Shown one piece after another: positions 40,693 through 49,761 of a stretch of 57,923 nucleotides of DNA; within the stretch, counting starts at the first letter, position 1, and every line of letters starts with the position of its first letter. The stretch lies in NCBI GenBank assembly GCA_964347945.1, contig CAYGAW010000097.1:1-57923 (forward strand), written 5' to 3'. Source of the stretch: CAYGAW01 sp964347945 (GTDB lineage Bacteria > Chloroflexota > Anaerolineae > UBA7937 > B3-Chlor). A program made the position numbers and the translations under genes. The notes beneath the pieces are model-generated. The model was not told the DNA's origin. It worked only from the letters and a program-made list of their open reading frames with translations, and ran no database searches.

Positions 40693-41685
40693 TCAGAAGT
40701 TCCCGTAGAACGCTTGAGGACGCAGCTCTTTGAACTCCGCCGTCGCCACCAAGTGCCGTCGCACATCAACGCACAGGTGACACTTGCCCGCGTACCCTTC
40801 GGACAAGGGCTCATAGTCGTGCCGGTCCCGGGCAAGCTGCAAGAGTCCATACGGGCCTTCTTCGATGAGGACTTCGATCAAGGGCGGATAGCGTTTTGCC
40901 CGAAAGTCGGCTAGTAGCTTGCGCAAATCGTGCCAATCTCCCACCGTCAGCCCTCCGCAGAAGCCGGAGATGTAGTTGCCGTAGAGATCGAGATGGGAGT
41001 GGTGGGCGTAGAGGATATCGGCGGCGCAGTCTGCCTCGGCGAAGGTGGTTGCTGGGTAGCGAGACACGAGATGTCCAAGTTCGTAGCCTGACCGCCCGCC
41101 CGAGATGATGCCGTAGCCGTGCCACAGGATGCGGCGTGCTCCCTCGACTCCGAACGCTTCCACGTACTGACTGATAGGTGTGGGTTTCTCTACATCGAAG
41201 CGCTGAATGACTTGCAGGAACTCGGGCAGGTAGAGGATCACTCCGCTGGAGCCAAAGATCTGAAGTGCAGCACGGAACGCGCGCACGGTGCGGGCCGGTG
41301 GGATGCGCTCGGCGTGGAATGGCGAGCAACTGATGAGAACAGCTTGCAGCCCCGCGCGCTTCAGTTCGGCGAAGCGCTCGACTGTCTGTGTGTCGTCTAC
41401 GCACCAACTGGCGCTGGTCTCAACGTAGCTGACAATTCCCAGCTCGTTTGCCAGATGCGCGCCTTTCAGCAGCAGCGGAAAGTACAGGAATGGTTCGCCT
41501 CCCGTGAAGTGGACCTGCGGGGGCTGCGGCCAGGCGGTCACCACCTCCAGAGCCTGTCTTAGCATCTCTGCCGACATGGGCTCCTTGTCCCAGCCCGGAC
41601 CGCAGTTGTAGAGGCAGTGTCTGCAGCCGCTGTGACAGTGGTAGCTGAGAATGAGCCCTACGTCTCGGGGATGGAGCGCGTGCAT
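40693..41685 (-). CDS. Radical SAM protein with C-terminal cysteines
   Basis: 330 residues from ATG 41685. The radical SAM site CHSGCRHC is at residues 17-24 (Cx3Cx2C), followed by HFTGGEPFLYFPLLL, typical of the family. A C-terminal CHLCVDVRRHL offers another CxxC and suggests an auxiliary cluster (SPASM-like but short). A mid-region cysteine is in EADCAADI and another in SGFCGG. The substrate is not evident. A polysaccharide deacetylase gene lies 114 nt upstream on the same strand. A longer reading from TTG 41706 has no ribosome binding site. Confidence 0.85.
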   Translation of the reverse strand: MHALHPRDVGLILSYHCHSGCRHCLYNCGPGWDKEPMSAEMLRQALEVVTAWPQPPQVHFTGGEPFLYFPLLLKGAHLANELGIVSYVETSASWCVDDTQTVERFAELKRAGLQAVLISCSPFHAERIPPARTVRAFRAALQIFGSSGVILYLPEFLQVIQRFDVEKPTPISQYVEAFGVEGARRILWHGYGIISGGRSGYELGHLVSRYPATTFAEADCAADILYAHHSHLDLYGNYISGFCGGLTVGDWHDLRKLLADFRAKRYPPLIEVLIEEGPYGLLQLARDRHDYEPLSEGYAGKCHLCVDVRRHLVATAEFKELRPQAFYGNF

Positions 41686-41799
41686 AGGGAATGCCCTACT
41701 GAACAAAGGCTATTAACGAAAGCGGCTGCACTGGAGTCCCGCCCCGCGGTCTCTCAGTTCTGGTGAGCGGTTCTCATGGAGTTCCTGCAGCCACGCGAT

Positions 41800-42645
41800 C
41801 TAGGAGACCTTGCCTGCGGAGAGCTCCTTTGCCACGTCTCCCATCTTGGCGAAGCGCACCGTGCCCTTTGAGCGGGCGTGTTGGATGAAGCGGTCCAGCA
41901 GCGCCATCCTGTGGCCGCGTCCGATGACCTGAGGATGCATGGTTAGCGTGAGGACGCCAGTCTCCTCGTGCGCGACCATGTAGTCGAACTCGGACGCCCA
42001 GATTTCGAAGACCTTGGATGGAGCAGACAAGCCTACTCGCAAAGGATCGAAGTTGAAGGTGAAGTGGGGCCAATCGTCCAGGCAGAAGTTGACCGGGAAC
42101 TCCCAGAGGTCGACTTCCTTCCCCATCCGCAACGGATCGTCCACGGCGACCTGATCGCCCATGCGCGGCTGGTAGGGGTGGAAGTCATCGGCGAAGAGGC
42201 TGGAATCGTACAGGAAGCCGTGCTCCAGGAGGAGCGACAGGGTAGTGTCACTGTAGTCCCACGAGGGTGATCGATAGCCTAGAGGTGGCTGTCCTATGAA
42301 GCGCTCCAGAACCTCGAGCCCGCGCTCCATGCTCTTCCGCTCTTCGTCTGCACTCTGTGTGCTGGGATCCTCGTGGCCGTAGCCATGGTGCGCGAGTTCG
42401 TGATCTCTGGCCAGGATGAATTCGACGGTGCCGGGGAAGGACTCGGCGGTGTGCCCAGGGACGAAGAAGGTAGCGCCTATCTTGTACTCGTCCAGCAGAT
42501 CCAGGATACGGGGCAGCGCCACCCGCGCTCCATACTCTCCTCGCGAGAGCATCGCTGGCGTCACGATAGGATACCCGCCAAGCCAGACACTCAGGGCGTC
42601 AAAGTCGAAGGTCAAGCAGACTGTATGAGGTTGATCTGTACTCAA
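41800..42645 (-). CDS. Polysaccharide deacetylase family (PuuE/HpPgdA-like)
   Basis: 281 residues with the NodB homology fold. VCLTFDFDALSVW carries the TFDFD acid pair, HELAHHGYGHEDPST the His ligands and PLGYRSPSWDYSD the substrate-binding Arg. LTLTMHPQVIGRGHR is the last motif. The LGGYP and HEDP features resemble the cyclic-imide or allantoinase-like PuuE branch and the HpPgdA type, rather than chitin deacetylases. It has no signal peptide, so a cytoplasmic substrate is more likely. It is followed by 114 nt to the radical SAM gene. Confidence 0.85.
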   Translation of the reverse strand: MSTDQPHTVCLTFDFDALSVWLGGYPIVTPAMLSRGEYGARVALPRILDLLDEYKIGATFFVPGHTAESFPGTVEFILARDHELAHHGYGHEDPSTQSADEERKSMERGLEVLERFIGQPPLGYRSPSWDYSDTTLSLLLEHGFLYDSSLFADDFHPYQPRMGDQVAVDDPLRMGKEVDLWEFPVNFCLDDWPHFTFNFDPLRVGLSAPSKVFEIWASEFDYMVAHEETGVLTLTMHPQVIGRGHRMALLDRFIQHARSKGTVRFAKMGDVAKELSAGKVS

Positions 42646-42715
42646 AGCTACCCTCCATTTGCTCAGATCCGGGGTGGTAGAAGGGGCCAGTTTCCTTGGC
42701 TACCGACAGTCGGAT

Positions 42716-43687
42716 TCACCCACCTGGTTCTCTCTCGAGGATCCCAGTCAGGCAGCCGATGCCACCAGCCGCCTTGGCGAGTTCGTCCACCTCAACGCGG
42801 TGACAGGCGATGCCGGCCTCTTCGTAGAAAGCCTGGGTGGCAGGATTGCCAGCCGCCATCAGTATTCGGCGCGGACCCAAGGTCACGAAGTTCAGTGCGA
42901 ATCCTCTTACCGCTTCTTCCTCATCGGGCAAGAAGAGCACGCTGTATCCACGAGACCGCAGCGCCTCAACGGCCGCGAAGGGCACCCGTCCGGGCCACCC
43001 GATGGCCAAGTTGTGGTCGGCGAAACGTAGCTGCCCCATGAGATGCATAGCGCCATAGGGAAGACCCACCTGGATAACGTCCACTCCCATTTCATTGAGC
43101 AAGTTTGCCACCTGGGCTGCGCCCTCCGGATTGGTGCGCAGGCCCGTGGCCAGGAGCACGGTCAGTGGATCCAGCCAGGCCGCGTCCGCTCCCTCGAACG
43201 TCCCTGTGCCCCGCACACTGCGCAGGATGGGTATCCCCAGAGCTGCCAATCGCTGGGCCACCAATCGCTCTTCCCCTGCGCGCACACTGGAGGCAGGACG
43301 TGCGACGATCGCCCCTTCTGGTGTCATGAACATCAGATCGGCGACGAACATCTGGTTGGGGGTAGGTGTAGTGTCCGGTTCGACGTAGTGCACGGAGACG
43401 CCCGCATCCCCGTATGCCTGGGCAAGGGCATCATGTTGCTCCCGAGCCCGACGGGCGTCGACGAGGGCCAGCATCTGGGCTCGGTCCGGGTCCGAGATTG
43501 CCTCCACCTCCGCACCGGGCCGGTGGAGCAGAACTGCCTTGAGTGGCGACCACTCGGTAGCCACACCGCAAGACCCCCACACGTCTCCTAGCTCTTGACG
43601 CAATGGTGTGGTCCGTTGCGACCACCCCGCCCCACCGTAAGCCGCGGCTTTGACGGTCTCGGTAGCCTCTGTCTTACCAGCGTTCAT
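42716..43687 (-). CDS. Amidinotransferase/arginine deiminase-fold hydrolase (DDAH-like)
   Basis: 323 residues from ATG 43687, which overlaps the end of the nitroreductase gene by 14 nt; the longer open frame is inside that gene. Motifs of the guanidino-modifying fold are visible: TPTPNQMFVADLMFM (substrate-binding region), GTGTFEGADAAWLDP, YGAMHLMGQLRFAD (His) and AAGGIGCLTGIL, whose cysteine at about residue 312 would be the nucleophile. Dimethylarginine hydrolase or arginine deiminase-like activity is expected; the substrate is not fixed by the sequence. Confidence 0.85.
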   Translation of the reverse strand: MNAGKTEATETVKAAAYGGAGWSQRTTPLRQELGDVWGSCGVATEWSPLKAVLLHRPGAEVEAISDPDRAQMLALVDARRAREQHDALAQAYGDAGVSVHYVEPDTTPTPNQMFVADLMFMTPEGAIVARPASSVRAGEERLVAQRLAALGIPILRSVRGTGTFEGADAAWLDPLTVLLATGLRTNPEGAAQVANLLNEMGVDVIQVGLPYGAMHLMGQLRFADHNLAIGWPGRVPFAAVEALRSRGYSVLFLPDEEEAVRGFALNFVTLGPRRILMAAGNPATQAFYEEAGIACHRVEVDELAKAAGGIGCLTGILEREPGG

Positions 43688-44183
43688 ACCGCACCAACTC
43701 AGACAACGACTTGCGCTTCTTCGGCCTGGGCTCATCGGCGGGATAGCCCAGGGGTGTGAAAGCGATGGGCACCACGCCATCCGGTAGATCCAGAACCTCC
43801 CGAGTGGCCTGTGGATCGAAGGCGCCTATCCAACATGTGCCCAACCCTAGGTCTGCAGCAGCCAAGATCAGATGGTCCGTGGCGATGGCCACATCTACAT
43901 CATTGTAATTCTTGCCGTCTTTGCGCACCCAGTTCTCAGCTGGAATTCCACAGGCACAGATGACCAGTGGCGGTTGCACGAACCAGTCGGCCTTGTAGAT
44001 ACGTCCCAACTCTTCTTCCCGACCCTCTGTATGGACCACGATGAACTGGATGGCTTGTCTGTTCGCCGCGGTCGGAGCAAGTCGTGCGGCCTCGAGCACT
44101 TCTTGCAGTTTGTCATCTTCCACCGGGTCGCGCTTATAGGCCCGCACGCTATATCGCTCTTGGATCAACTCCGAAAAGTTCAT
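43674..44183 (-). CDS. Nitroreductase family protein
   Basis: 169 residues. FMN-binding start ELIQERYSVRAYKRDPVEDD, then LEAARLAPTAANRQAIQFIVV, VDVAIATDHLILAAADLGLGTCWIGAF and GVVPIAFTPLGYPADEPRPKKRK. It reduces an electron-poor substrate with NAD(P)H; specificity unknown. An AGGAGGG site precedes ATG. The amidinotransferase-fold gene overlaps it downstream, so the two are co-translated. Confidence 0.9.
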   Translation of the reverse strand: MNFSELIQERYSVRAYKRDPVEDDKLQEVLEAARLAPTAANRQAIQFIVVHTEGREEELGRIYKADWFVQPPLVICACGIPAENWVRKDGKNYNDVDVAIATDHLILAAADLGLGTCWIGAFDPQATREVLDLPDGVVPIAFTPLGYPADEPRPKKRKSLSELVRYERW

Positions 44184-44366
44184 ATCTTCCCTCCTGTGAC
44201 GCAGTATCTCATCTCATCGCTAGACTCTTGCGTAGTCCATGTTTGAAGGTGAGTTCCGCTGATGCGCAAGTGCTATTCGGAGACGGAACTCACGGTGACG
44301 ATGATGTCAGATAAGTGCGGAGATTCCTGAAGGCGTGCAAACGCACGGGGCTGGCGGACTGTACAC

Positions 44367-45248
44367 CTACTGATTCCTCTCCAGTGCGTGAGTCGAAATC
44401 AACTGCGGGTGGTCCAGTCCGTCTACTTCTGCTTCTCGAATCACCTCCTCATTGAGCAGTGCCCCGATCGTTCGCTGCACCTCGGTTGACGTCCACCTCA
44501 TCACATGGAAGATCCGGTTGATCATCTCCCGGTCTGCGGCGATCACGTCGTCCAGGTAGCGGGAAACCAGCATCCGCCTTGCCTCGGATCGCTTGATTGC
44601 AGCGGCCTGCTTGGGCAGCTCGGGGATATGGCGCTGTAGGATCTCATACGTGAAGGCATACCTCCAGGCGCCAGTCCTGGCCACGCCAACGGGGATCACC
44701 TTGAGCCCTACTTGCAGCTCAACCAGTGCTCGGTCAAATCGAGACTTAGCGCTCGTGGCGCTCATCCCCGCTTCCCTGCGCAGCCGAATGGTGTCAAGCG
44801 GACCATGCTCAAGGAGAGCTTCGTATATCCACTTTGCCTCGGCTGTCATCATCCCGGCTCGGTACTCGTCCAAATAGTCTTCTAGGTCGCCAGTATTCTC
44901 GCTGCAGGCGTAGAAGACCGGAAGCAGCTCAAGGGAGACCAGCGTGGCGCGACGTCGGAGCAGTTTCCCGTAATACCACTGGCGCTTGTCCAGAGCGGCG
45001 TCTTTCCAACTCCAGCACCTGCTGATATCAGGATCGTCATGCCGCATCGGCACGGAACGGATGCGCCCCGCGATGGCCTGGAACAGGTTCGGGATTTCTG
45101 CGCCTTTGGTTGGCCAGAAGTGACAGAATCCCACCTCATCCACGAAAGCTAGAGCTCCTTCGGGGGTTTGAATGCGAAGATTGGGCGTGCGGCGATATGC
45201 GTAGTCCCTCTGTTCGGCAATCCACTCCCGAGTGACGGTCGCGACCAT
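44367..45248 (-). CDS. AlkZ-related winged-helix protein
   Basis: 293 residues. The stretch SWKDAALDKRQWYYGKLLRR followed by ATLVSLELLPVFYA, and a winged-helix region (TIRLRREAGMSATSAKSRFD), resemble proteins annotated as AlkZ-related or DUF1006-like winged-helix DNA glycosylases. The catalytic pair of AlkZ (QxD/QxQ) is not evident, so activity is unsure. It is the last gene of an operon after the FecR-domain gene (gap 7 nt). Confidence 0.6.
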   Translation of the reverse strand: MVATVTREWIAEQRDYAYRRTPNLRIQTPEGALAFVDEVGFCHFWPTKGAEIPNLFQAIAGRIRSVPMRHDDPDISRCWSWKDAALDKRQWYYGKLLRRRATLVSLELLPVFYACSENTGDLEDYLDEYRAGMMTAEAKWIYEALLEHGPLDTIRLRREAGMSATSAKSRFDRALVELQVGLKVIPVGVARTGAWRYAFTYEILQRHIPELPKQAAAIKRSEARRMLVSRYLDDVIAADREMINRIFHVMRWTSTEVQRTIGALLNEEVIREAEVDGLDHPQLISTHALERNQ

Positions 45249-45255
45249 GCGCCCT

Positions 45256-46455
45256 CTACTCCACGACTAAGCTGATGTCTGTGACCATACTTTCATAGTC
45301 CCAACCTGAGGCATATACTAGGAGGGACTGGAGGCGCGCTGGTCGAGGATAGATGGTCTCCAGCAGATTGTCGCTCTCGTAGTCGTACCAGACGTTGCGG
45401 GGAATCCGCTCGCCGTACATAGTGGGGTTGTTATCTCTGTTCTGGTAGTAGAGCCCATGCGTCCAGTGGCTTGCACTGCCATAGACATCCTCGTACTCCA
45501 ATCGAATCATGAGCGGGTACTCAGAACTCAAGTATCCGCCGCCCGACAAGCTCTGGTCCACCAATCTGACACGGAAATATAGCCTGACGGAGGTGGCGAG
45601 ATCGGAGATTTCTTCGTTCAAGTCCTGCCTGATCACAGTTTCGCAATGGTTGCCTTCACTCCCGGTGCGGGAGAATCTGACCGCCTGGGAATCTATCTCA
45701 GGGAATTGCACGAGGGATATCTCGCCATCTACGTCGCCCCCGTCGCCCCCTTGCTCGTTGTACGCCTCCCAGCCAACTGATAAATCGTCTTCAAAACTCC
45801 CGTTAACCAGAAGGTTCTGAGCTGCTGCCAGCGGTTCTTCCGGTCGCTCTCCCGCCCTGACCGTCGTCCTCTCTTTTTGCTCCAGTGTCACTGTGCTTCC
45901 CTGGGCCGTGACCTCGGCTGTGCCGAGATGGACTATGGTGCGGCTGCTGTCCGGCGTGACCTTCAGCGAGTAGCTTCCTTCCGTCAGCGAGGCAGCCATG
46001 TGGGGAGATGTGGTCAGGAACTCCACAGGGCCATCCACTGGTAAAGCTACACCGATATTGACCTGCCCAGTGGCGATGTCCAAGAGCAGTGAATCCGGAG
46101 TGGGACTAAACCTGAACCGAGAGGAGTGCATGGCCGCTAGCCTGACCTCGGTGTCGAAGGAGAGGACTGCTGTGCTGTTGTCGAAGAACGTCAGGAATGC
46201 GCGCGACGAGGAATCGGTACGAATTGTGCTGCCCTCTGGAACGCTCAGCGTGCTGGTCACACCGATGGGAGTGTTGCCCTGGCGCCCGTATACGAGCACG
46301 GTGCCGGTGATTACCTCCAGCGTAGCCTCATTACTGACCGTGGCATTGATCAGATACCAGCGGACGGCCAACGGTATGCTTATCAGCAGTGTGCAGTTGA
46401 TGACCAAAGCCACGAGCAGAACGATCCAGGCCATCCGCTGGGGGTCTCTGGTCAT
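45256..46455 (-). CDS. Membrane-anchored FecR-domain protein
   Basis: 399 residues. One N-terminal membrane helix (about residues 9-31, IVLLVALVINCTLLISIPL) is followed by a FecR-like domain: VITGTVLVYGRQG, VPEGSTIRTDSSSRAFLTFF and VHLGTAEVTAQG. The C-terminal half (from NLLVNGSFEDDLSVGWEAYN) looks like a carbohydrate-binding beta sandwich. The protein should face outside the membrane. No cognate sigma factor gene is nearby, so it is probably not a classical FecR. It overlaps the acylphosphatase gene by ATGA. Confidence 0.75.
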   Translation of the reverse strand: MTRDPQRMAWIVLLVALVINCTLLISIPLAVRWYLINATVSNEATLEVITGTVLVYGRQGNTPIGVTSTLSVPEGSTIRTDSSSRAFLTFFDNSTAVLSFDTEVRLAAMHSSRFRFSPTPDSLLLDIATGQVNIGVALPVDGPVEFLTTSPHMAASLTEGSYSLKVTPDSSRTIVHLGTAEVTAQGSTVTLEQKERTTVRAGERPEEPLAAAQNLLVNGSFEDDLSVGWEAYNEQGGDGGDVDGEISLVQFPEIDSQAVRFSRTGSEGNHCETVIRQDLNEEISDLATSVRLYFRVRLVDQSLSGGGYLSSEYPLMIRLEYEDVYGSASHWTHGLYYQNRDNNPTMYGERIPRNVWYDYESDNLLETIYPRPARLQSLLVYASGWDYESMVTDISLVVE

Positions 46456-46742
46456 CTATAGCGCACCTCGAAGCGATCGAACTCGCCCGTGTGCTCGCTC
46501 CAACTGAAGTCCACCTCATCCACCCGGGCTCCTGAAGGCCCCATCCTCAATCGTTCCAGTAGTCCGTCCAGGACGTCCTGCGGCCCCTCGGCCACCGCCT
46601 CGACGGTGCCATCAGGCAGGTTGCGCACGAAGCCGGTGATCCCGAGTTCCCACGCCTGCCTGCGCGTGAAGTCGCGAAAAAACACCCCCTGGACTCGGCC
46701 GTGTACGATGGCTGACAGACGCATCGGCTTGGACATCTCCAC
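46452..46742 (-). CDS. acyP: Acylphosphatase
   Basis: 96 residues with the canonical HGRVQGVFFRDFTRRQA, containing catalytic Arg23, and TGFVRNLPDGTVEAVAEG, containing Asn41. It hydrolyses acyl phosphates such as carbamoyl or acetyl phosphate. The start could be a few codons later (Met3 or Met7). The gene lies 3 nt after the PflX-like radical SAM gene and overlaps the FecR-domain gene. Confidence 0.93.
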   Translation of the reverse strand: MEMSKPMRLSAIVHGRVQGVFFRDFTRRQAWELGITGFVRNLPDGTVEAVAEGPQDVLDGLLERLRMGPSGARVDEVDFSWSEHTGEFDRFEVRYR

Positions 46743-46745
46743 AAC

Positions 46746-47690
46746 CTACCGTAGGAGCCAGACTAGGCGAGGTCTTCTCTCGTCGAGGCGGGTCAGTCCG
46801 GCCTCTTGCGCTAGGCTCACCGCCCTCTCAAGTTCCTCCATCGTGGGTCGACGATCGATGTCCGGATATTCGTGGGCCTTGTACGTCGGCCGGTATTGGG
46901 ACATGACATTGACGTAAGTCTCCGGAGAGATTTCCTCCGCGAGGAATCTCACGATCTCTGAAGTACCTGCCAAGCCGTTGGGCAAAACCAGATGCCGCAC
47001 CAGAAGCCCCCGCTGGGCTATGCCTTGCTCGTCCGTCACCAGATCTCCCACTTGCCGGTGCATCTCCCTCACGGCAGCCTGGTTCACCTGGGGATAGTTC
47101 TTCACCTTGGAGTACTTGCGGCCCACCTTCTCCTCGGCGTATTTCATGTCTGGCATGTATATGTCCACTATGCCATCTAGGAGAGACAGTGCCTCCAGGC
47201 TGTCATACCCGCCTGTGTTATGAACCAGCGGCACCCGCAACCCTTTCTGTGCGGCGATGAGTAGCGCGGCCATGATCTGGGGAATCACGTGAGTGGGACT
47301 GACGAAGTTGATGTTGTGGCAGCCCCGGCCTTGCAGATGCAACATCATGCCCGCGATTTCTTCGGCGCTGACCTCCCTGCCTTCGCCCAGCTGGCTGATC
47401 TCGTAGTTCTGGCAGAACTGGCACTTCAAGTTGCAGTTGGTGAAGAATATCGTGCCCGAGCCGTGTTGGCCGACCAGGGGATCTTCCTCTCCGAAATGGG
47501 CGTTGAAGCTTGAGACCACAGCCTGCTCACCTGTACGGCAGACCGCTCCCTTTGTGCTCTCCAAGCGGTTGACGCGACACTCCCGCCCGCACAGACGACA
47601 CTCCTCCAGCATGGCGTGTGCCTCTTCAACCCTGCTCTCTAACTCCCCGGTAGGGAGCAGTTCCAGGTACGCCGCTTCGAACTCGGACAT
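46746..47690 (-). CDS. Radical SAM protein, PflX/COG1313-like (pyruvate-formate-lyase activase-like)
   Basis: 314 residues. The radical SAM triad is Cys86, Cys90 and Cys93 in TNCNLKCQFCQN. An N-terminal cysteine group (CRLCGREC at 31-38, then CRTG at 51) gives the extra metal or cluster site of the COG1313 group. Other features are NFVSPTHVIPQIMAAL and VNVMSQYRPTYKAHEYP. It should activate an as yet unidentified glycyl-radical or other target. It is the first gene of a four-gene operon, with an extended -10 promoter in front. Confidence 0.88.
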   Translation of the reverse strand: MSEFEAAYLELLPTGELESRVEEAHAMLEECRLCGRECRVNRLESTKGAVCRTGEQAVVSSFNAHFGEEDPLVGQHGSGTIFFTNCNLKCQFCQNYEISQLGEGREVSAEEIAGMMLHLQGRGCHNINFVSPTHVIPQIMAALLIAAQKGLRVPLVHNTGGYDSLEALSLLDGIVDIYMPDMKYAEEKVGRKYSKVKNYPQVNQAAVREMHRQVGDLVTDEQGIAQRGLLVRHLVLPNGLAGTSEIVRFLAEEISPETYVNVMSQYRPTYKAHEYPDIDRRPTMEELERAVSLAQEAGLTRLDERRPRLVWLLR

Positions 47691-47711
47691 CTTTGGTTAC
47701 TCTTGAGACGT

Positions 47712-47720
47712 ATTATACCA
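47712..47720 (-). promoter_or_regulatory. Extended -10 promoter of the PflX-like operon
   Basis: The minus strand reads TGGTATAAT, the same as at mnmA. The -35 region 17 bp upstream (TCGCCA) is weak. Confidence 0.6.
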
Positions 47721-48260
47721 AACTCGACATGGCTTGGCGATTGGCGGTCACCACGCGAGCTAAACAACCGCCCTGGCGGAGCATAGCCCTGCAAATCCGA
47801 TGCGCTTGGCGAAGGGTGATGTGCTAAGAGTGAGCTGCCGGACCTCTCTCAGCCAGGTTCCCGGTTCGTGGCGAATGACGGATGGAGTCCAGCTGAGGAG
47901 TCCACTGACCCTGTGCGCAAGCGACAAGTCCGGCAATATGAGATAGCCACCTTTCTTGAACCAAGGATCTTGGTCTTCGGTAGGCCCCTGCGGACTGAAC
48001 ACCGCATCTTGGCCGAACGACAGTACAAAGCCGTGGCCCTTGGGCCACAGTTCTGCAACACCCCTGTCGACATGCTCAATTGCCTGAAGGGAGTGCGCAA
48101 ACAAATGACCTGAGTCGGTGAGTCCCGATCACGGGCCACCGGCCCATGGCAGATTCTTGGTTTGACGACCGGGACCAGCATTAGTGATCGGCGCCAGGCA
48201 CGAACCAACATCATTTGGAGGGCACAATCTCGTGTCCTGAGCTGCTCGTGGGAAGGCTAT
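47721..48260. other. Intergenic stretch without a recognisable gene
   Basis: About 540 bp. Only short open frames lie here, the longest on the minus strand (47760-48104, 114 codons) and without a clear ribosome binding site or family motif. Frames on both strands look equally non-coding. It may contain decayed gene remains. Confidence 0.4.
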
Positions 48261-48806
48261 TCAAGTCCAGTTGATGAAGATCTTCTGCAGCCGACCCCTG
48301 CGGTCCCAATAGAGCACATATCCGCGTTGGCGCCCATACTCATACAGGTCTCTCGTCAGCTCGACGTCTTTCCGGCAGTATTCAATCAGCTTGTCCATTT
48401 GGCCCTGGCGGAACCATCGCACTGCCTGGAGTCCATCCGCTGACTTCCTGGCACCCAGTGTGGCCTCAGCGATGGCGTCAAGAGGGAGACGGAAGCCCAA
48501 CTCGAGATGTACATCTTGCAGAATGTCTGCAGTGGGTATGGAGTGGAGAGGATACTCAGTGTATGGTCTCAAGACCTCGTAGTCGAACTTCTTGACGTTG
48601 AACCCCACCACCAGGTCAGCCCCCACCAATTCGTCGACCAACTCATCGACTTCGTTCTCGGTATAGCTGCTGTACTCGCCAGTGGACGAATCGTAGGTTA
48701 CCGCCACCGCCAGCCCAAGTCTGCCTAGGTTGTGCCGGCCCCCAACCTCATCGAAGGTCCGCTGGGTCTCCAGATCGAAGAAAACGATCTTCCTACCCTC
48801 CTTCAT
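48261..48806 (-). CDS. RNase H-like 3'-5' exonuclease-type protein
   Basis: 181 residues from ATG 48806, 7 nt behind GGAGG; the longer reading from 48824 lacks this. The DEDD-type motifs are visible: VFFDLETQ (Asp11, Glu13), VVGFNVKKFDYEVL (Asp) and YCRKDVELTRDLY (YxxxD). This is the YprB/RNase_H_2-like domain, which degrades DNA or RNA and is often fused to helicases; here it is alone. It ends a minus-strand operon after the AEC transporter gene, from which a hairpin separates it. Confidence 0.85.
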   Translation of the reverse strand: MKEGRKIVFFDLETQRTFDEVGGRHNLGRLGLAVAVTYDSSTGEYSSYTENEVDELVDELVGADLVVGFNVKKFDYEVLRPYTEYPLHSIPTADILQDVHLELGFRLPLDAIAEATLGARKSADGLQAVRWFRQGQMDKLIEYCRKDVELTRDLYEYGRQRGYVLYWDRRGRLQKIFINWT

Positions 48807-48826
48807 GGCGATCCCTCCCATCAAAT

Positions 48827-48849
48827 AGCCAGTGTGAGCCTCACTGGCT
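48827..48849 (-). terminator. Hairpin between the AEC transporter and exonuclease genes
   Basis: AGCCAGTG, loop of 7, CACTGGCT. It overlaps the end of the AEC gene and lies 20 nt before the exonuclease start. No long T-run follows (ATTTG), so partial termination or mRNA protection are both possible. Confidence 0.35.
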
Positions 48850-49749
48850 TATCCAAGCCACCAGCAGCGTCATCGTCGCCATACTTGCCAGGGTGGAGGC
48901 GAAGATTACGCCGGTGACGAACTCGGGCTCCGTGCCGAACTCCAGAGCCAGGATGCTAGCCATCACCGCGGTTGGAGTGCTGTGTTCCACTACGCAGGCT
49001 TGCCTGGTTACACCGGTGAGTCCCATCAGGGCAGCCAGGGCGAGACCCACGACTGCTCCCCCGATGAGTCTTACCGCTACGGCAGCGCTTATGGGGCGAA
49101 CCTTCTGATCTAGGGAAGTCCTTGCCAGTTGCACACCTAGCAGCAATAGCATCACGGGGATGGCGGCATTCCCAGCCATCTCCACTGGACGAAGGATGGT
49201 CTGGGGAAGAGTGATGTTGGCGGCCCCGACCCCGAACGCGGCCACAGAGGCGTAGATCATGGGTATCCTGAAGATGTTGAGTAACGCGGTCGTGGCTCGG
49301 GTCCTGCCCCTAGAAGCCACGAACACCCCCAGAGTGTTGGTTAGGAAGGCACCAGTCACAAAGTAGATCAGGGCACGCTCCAGCCCTGCCTGTCCGAAGG
49401 CAAAGAGAACCAGGGGCAATCCAAAGTTGCCGTGGTTGACGAACGAGCAACTGAGCACGAAAGCACTCTCCAGCGAGCGGTCCAGACGCATCAATCTGGC
49501 TACACCCCAGGAGAGAAGGACCAGACTCAGCGTGCCGACAACGGTGAAAGCGACGATCTGCGCAATGTCAGTTGCTCCGAGGCTCGTCTGCGACATCTTG
49601 GAGAAGGCGAGCGAGGGGGCGAGAACATAGAGAGAGAGGCGAGACAGGGTTTGAGCGTCCAAAGAGATCGCCCGGGCGAGGACGAATCCTGCGCCGATGA
49701 TGATGAAGACGGGCAGGACAATGTTGATCAGTACGGCAAGAAGGATCAC
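48841..49749 (-). CDS. AEC family (auxin efflux carrier-like) membrane transporter
   Basis: 302 residues with about 10 helices, five plus five. LINIVLPVFIIIGAGFVLAR and FVNHGNFGLPLVLFAFGQ (conserved Asn/Pro of the family) identify PF03547, which exports or takes up organic anions. LGVQLARTSLD and STPTAVMASILALEFG are the second half's motifs. The substrate is unknown. It lies 12 nt after the HEAT-repeat gene. Confidence 0.9.
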   Translation of the reverse strand: MILLAVLINIVLPVFIIIGAGFVLARAISLDAQTLSRLSLYVLAPSLAFSKMSQTSLGATDIAQIVAFTVVGTLSLVLLSWGVARLMRLDRSLESAFVLSCSFVNHGNFGLPLVLFAFGQAGLERALIYFVTGAFLTNTLGVFVASRGRTRATTALLNIFRIPMIYASVAAFGVGAANITLPQTILRPVEMAGNAAIPVMLLLLGVQLARTSLDQKVRPISAAVAVRLIGGAVVGLALAALMGLTGVTRQACVVEHSTPTAVMASILALEFGTEPEFVTGVIFASTLASMATMTLLVAWISQ

Positions 49750-49761
49750 CGTGCCTGGCCG

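Noticed and set aside
47760..48104. 114-codon minus-strand ORF
   Set aside because: No recognisable domain or ribosome binding site; kept only as part of the gap description.
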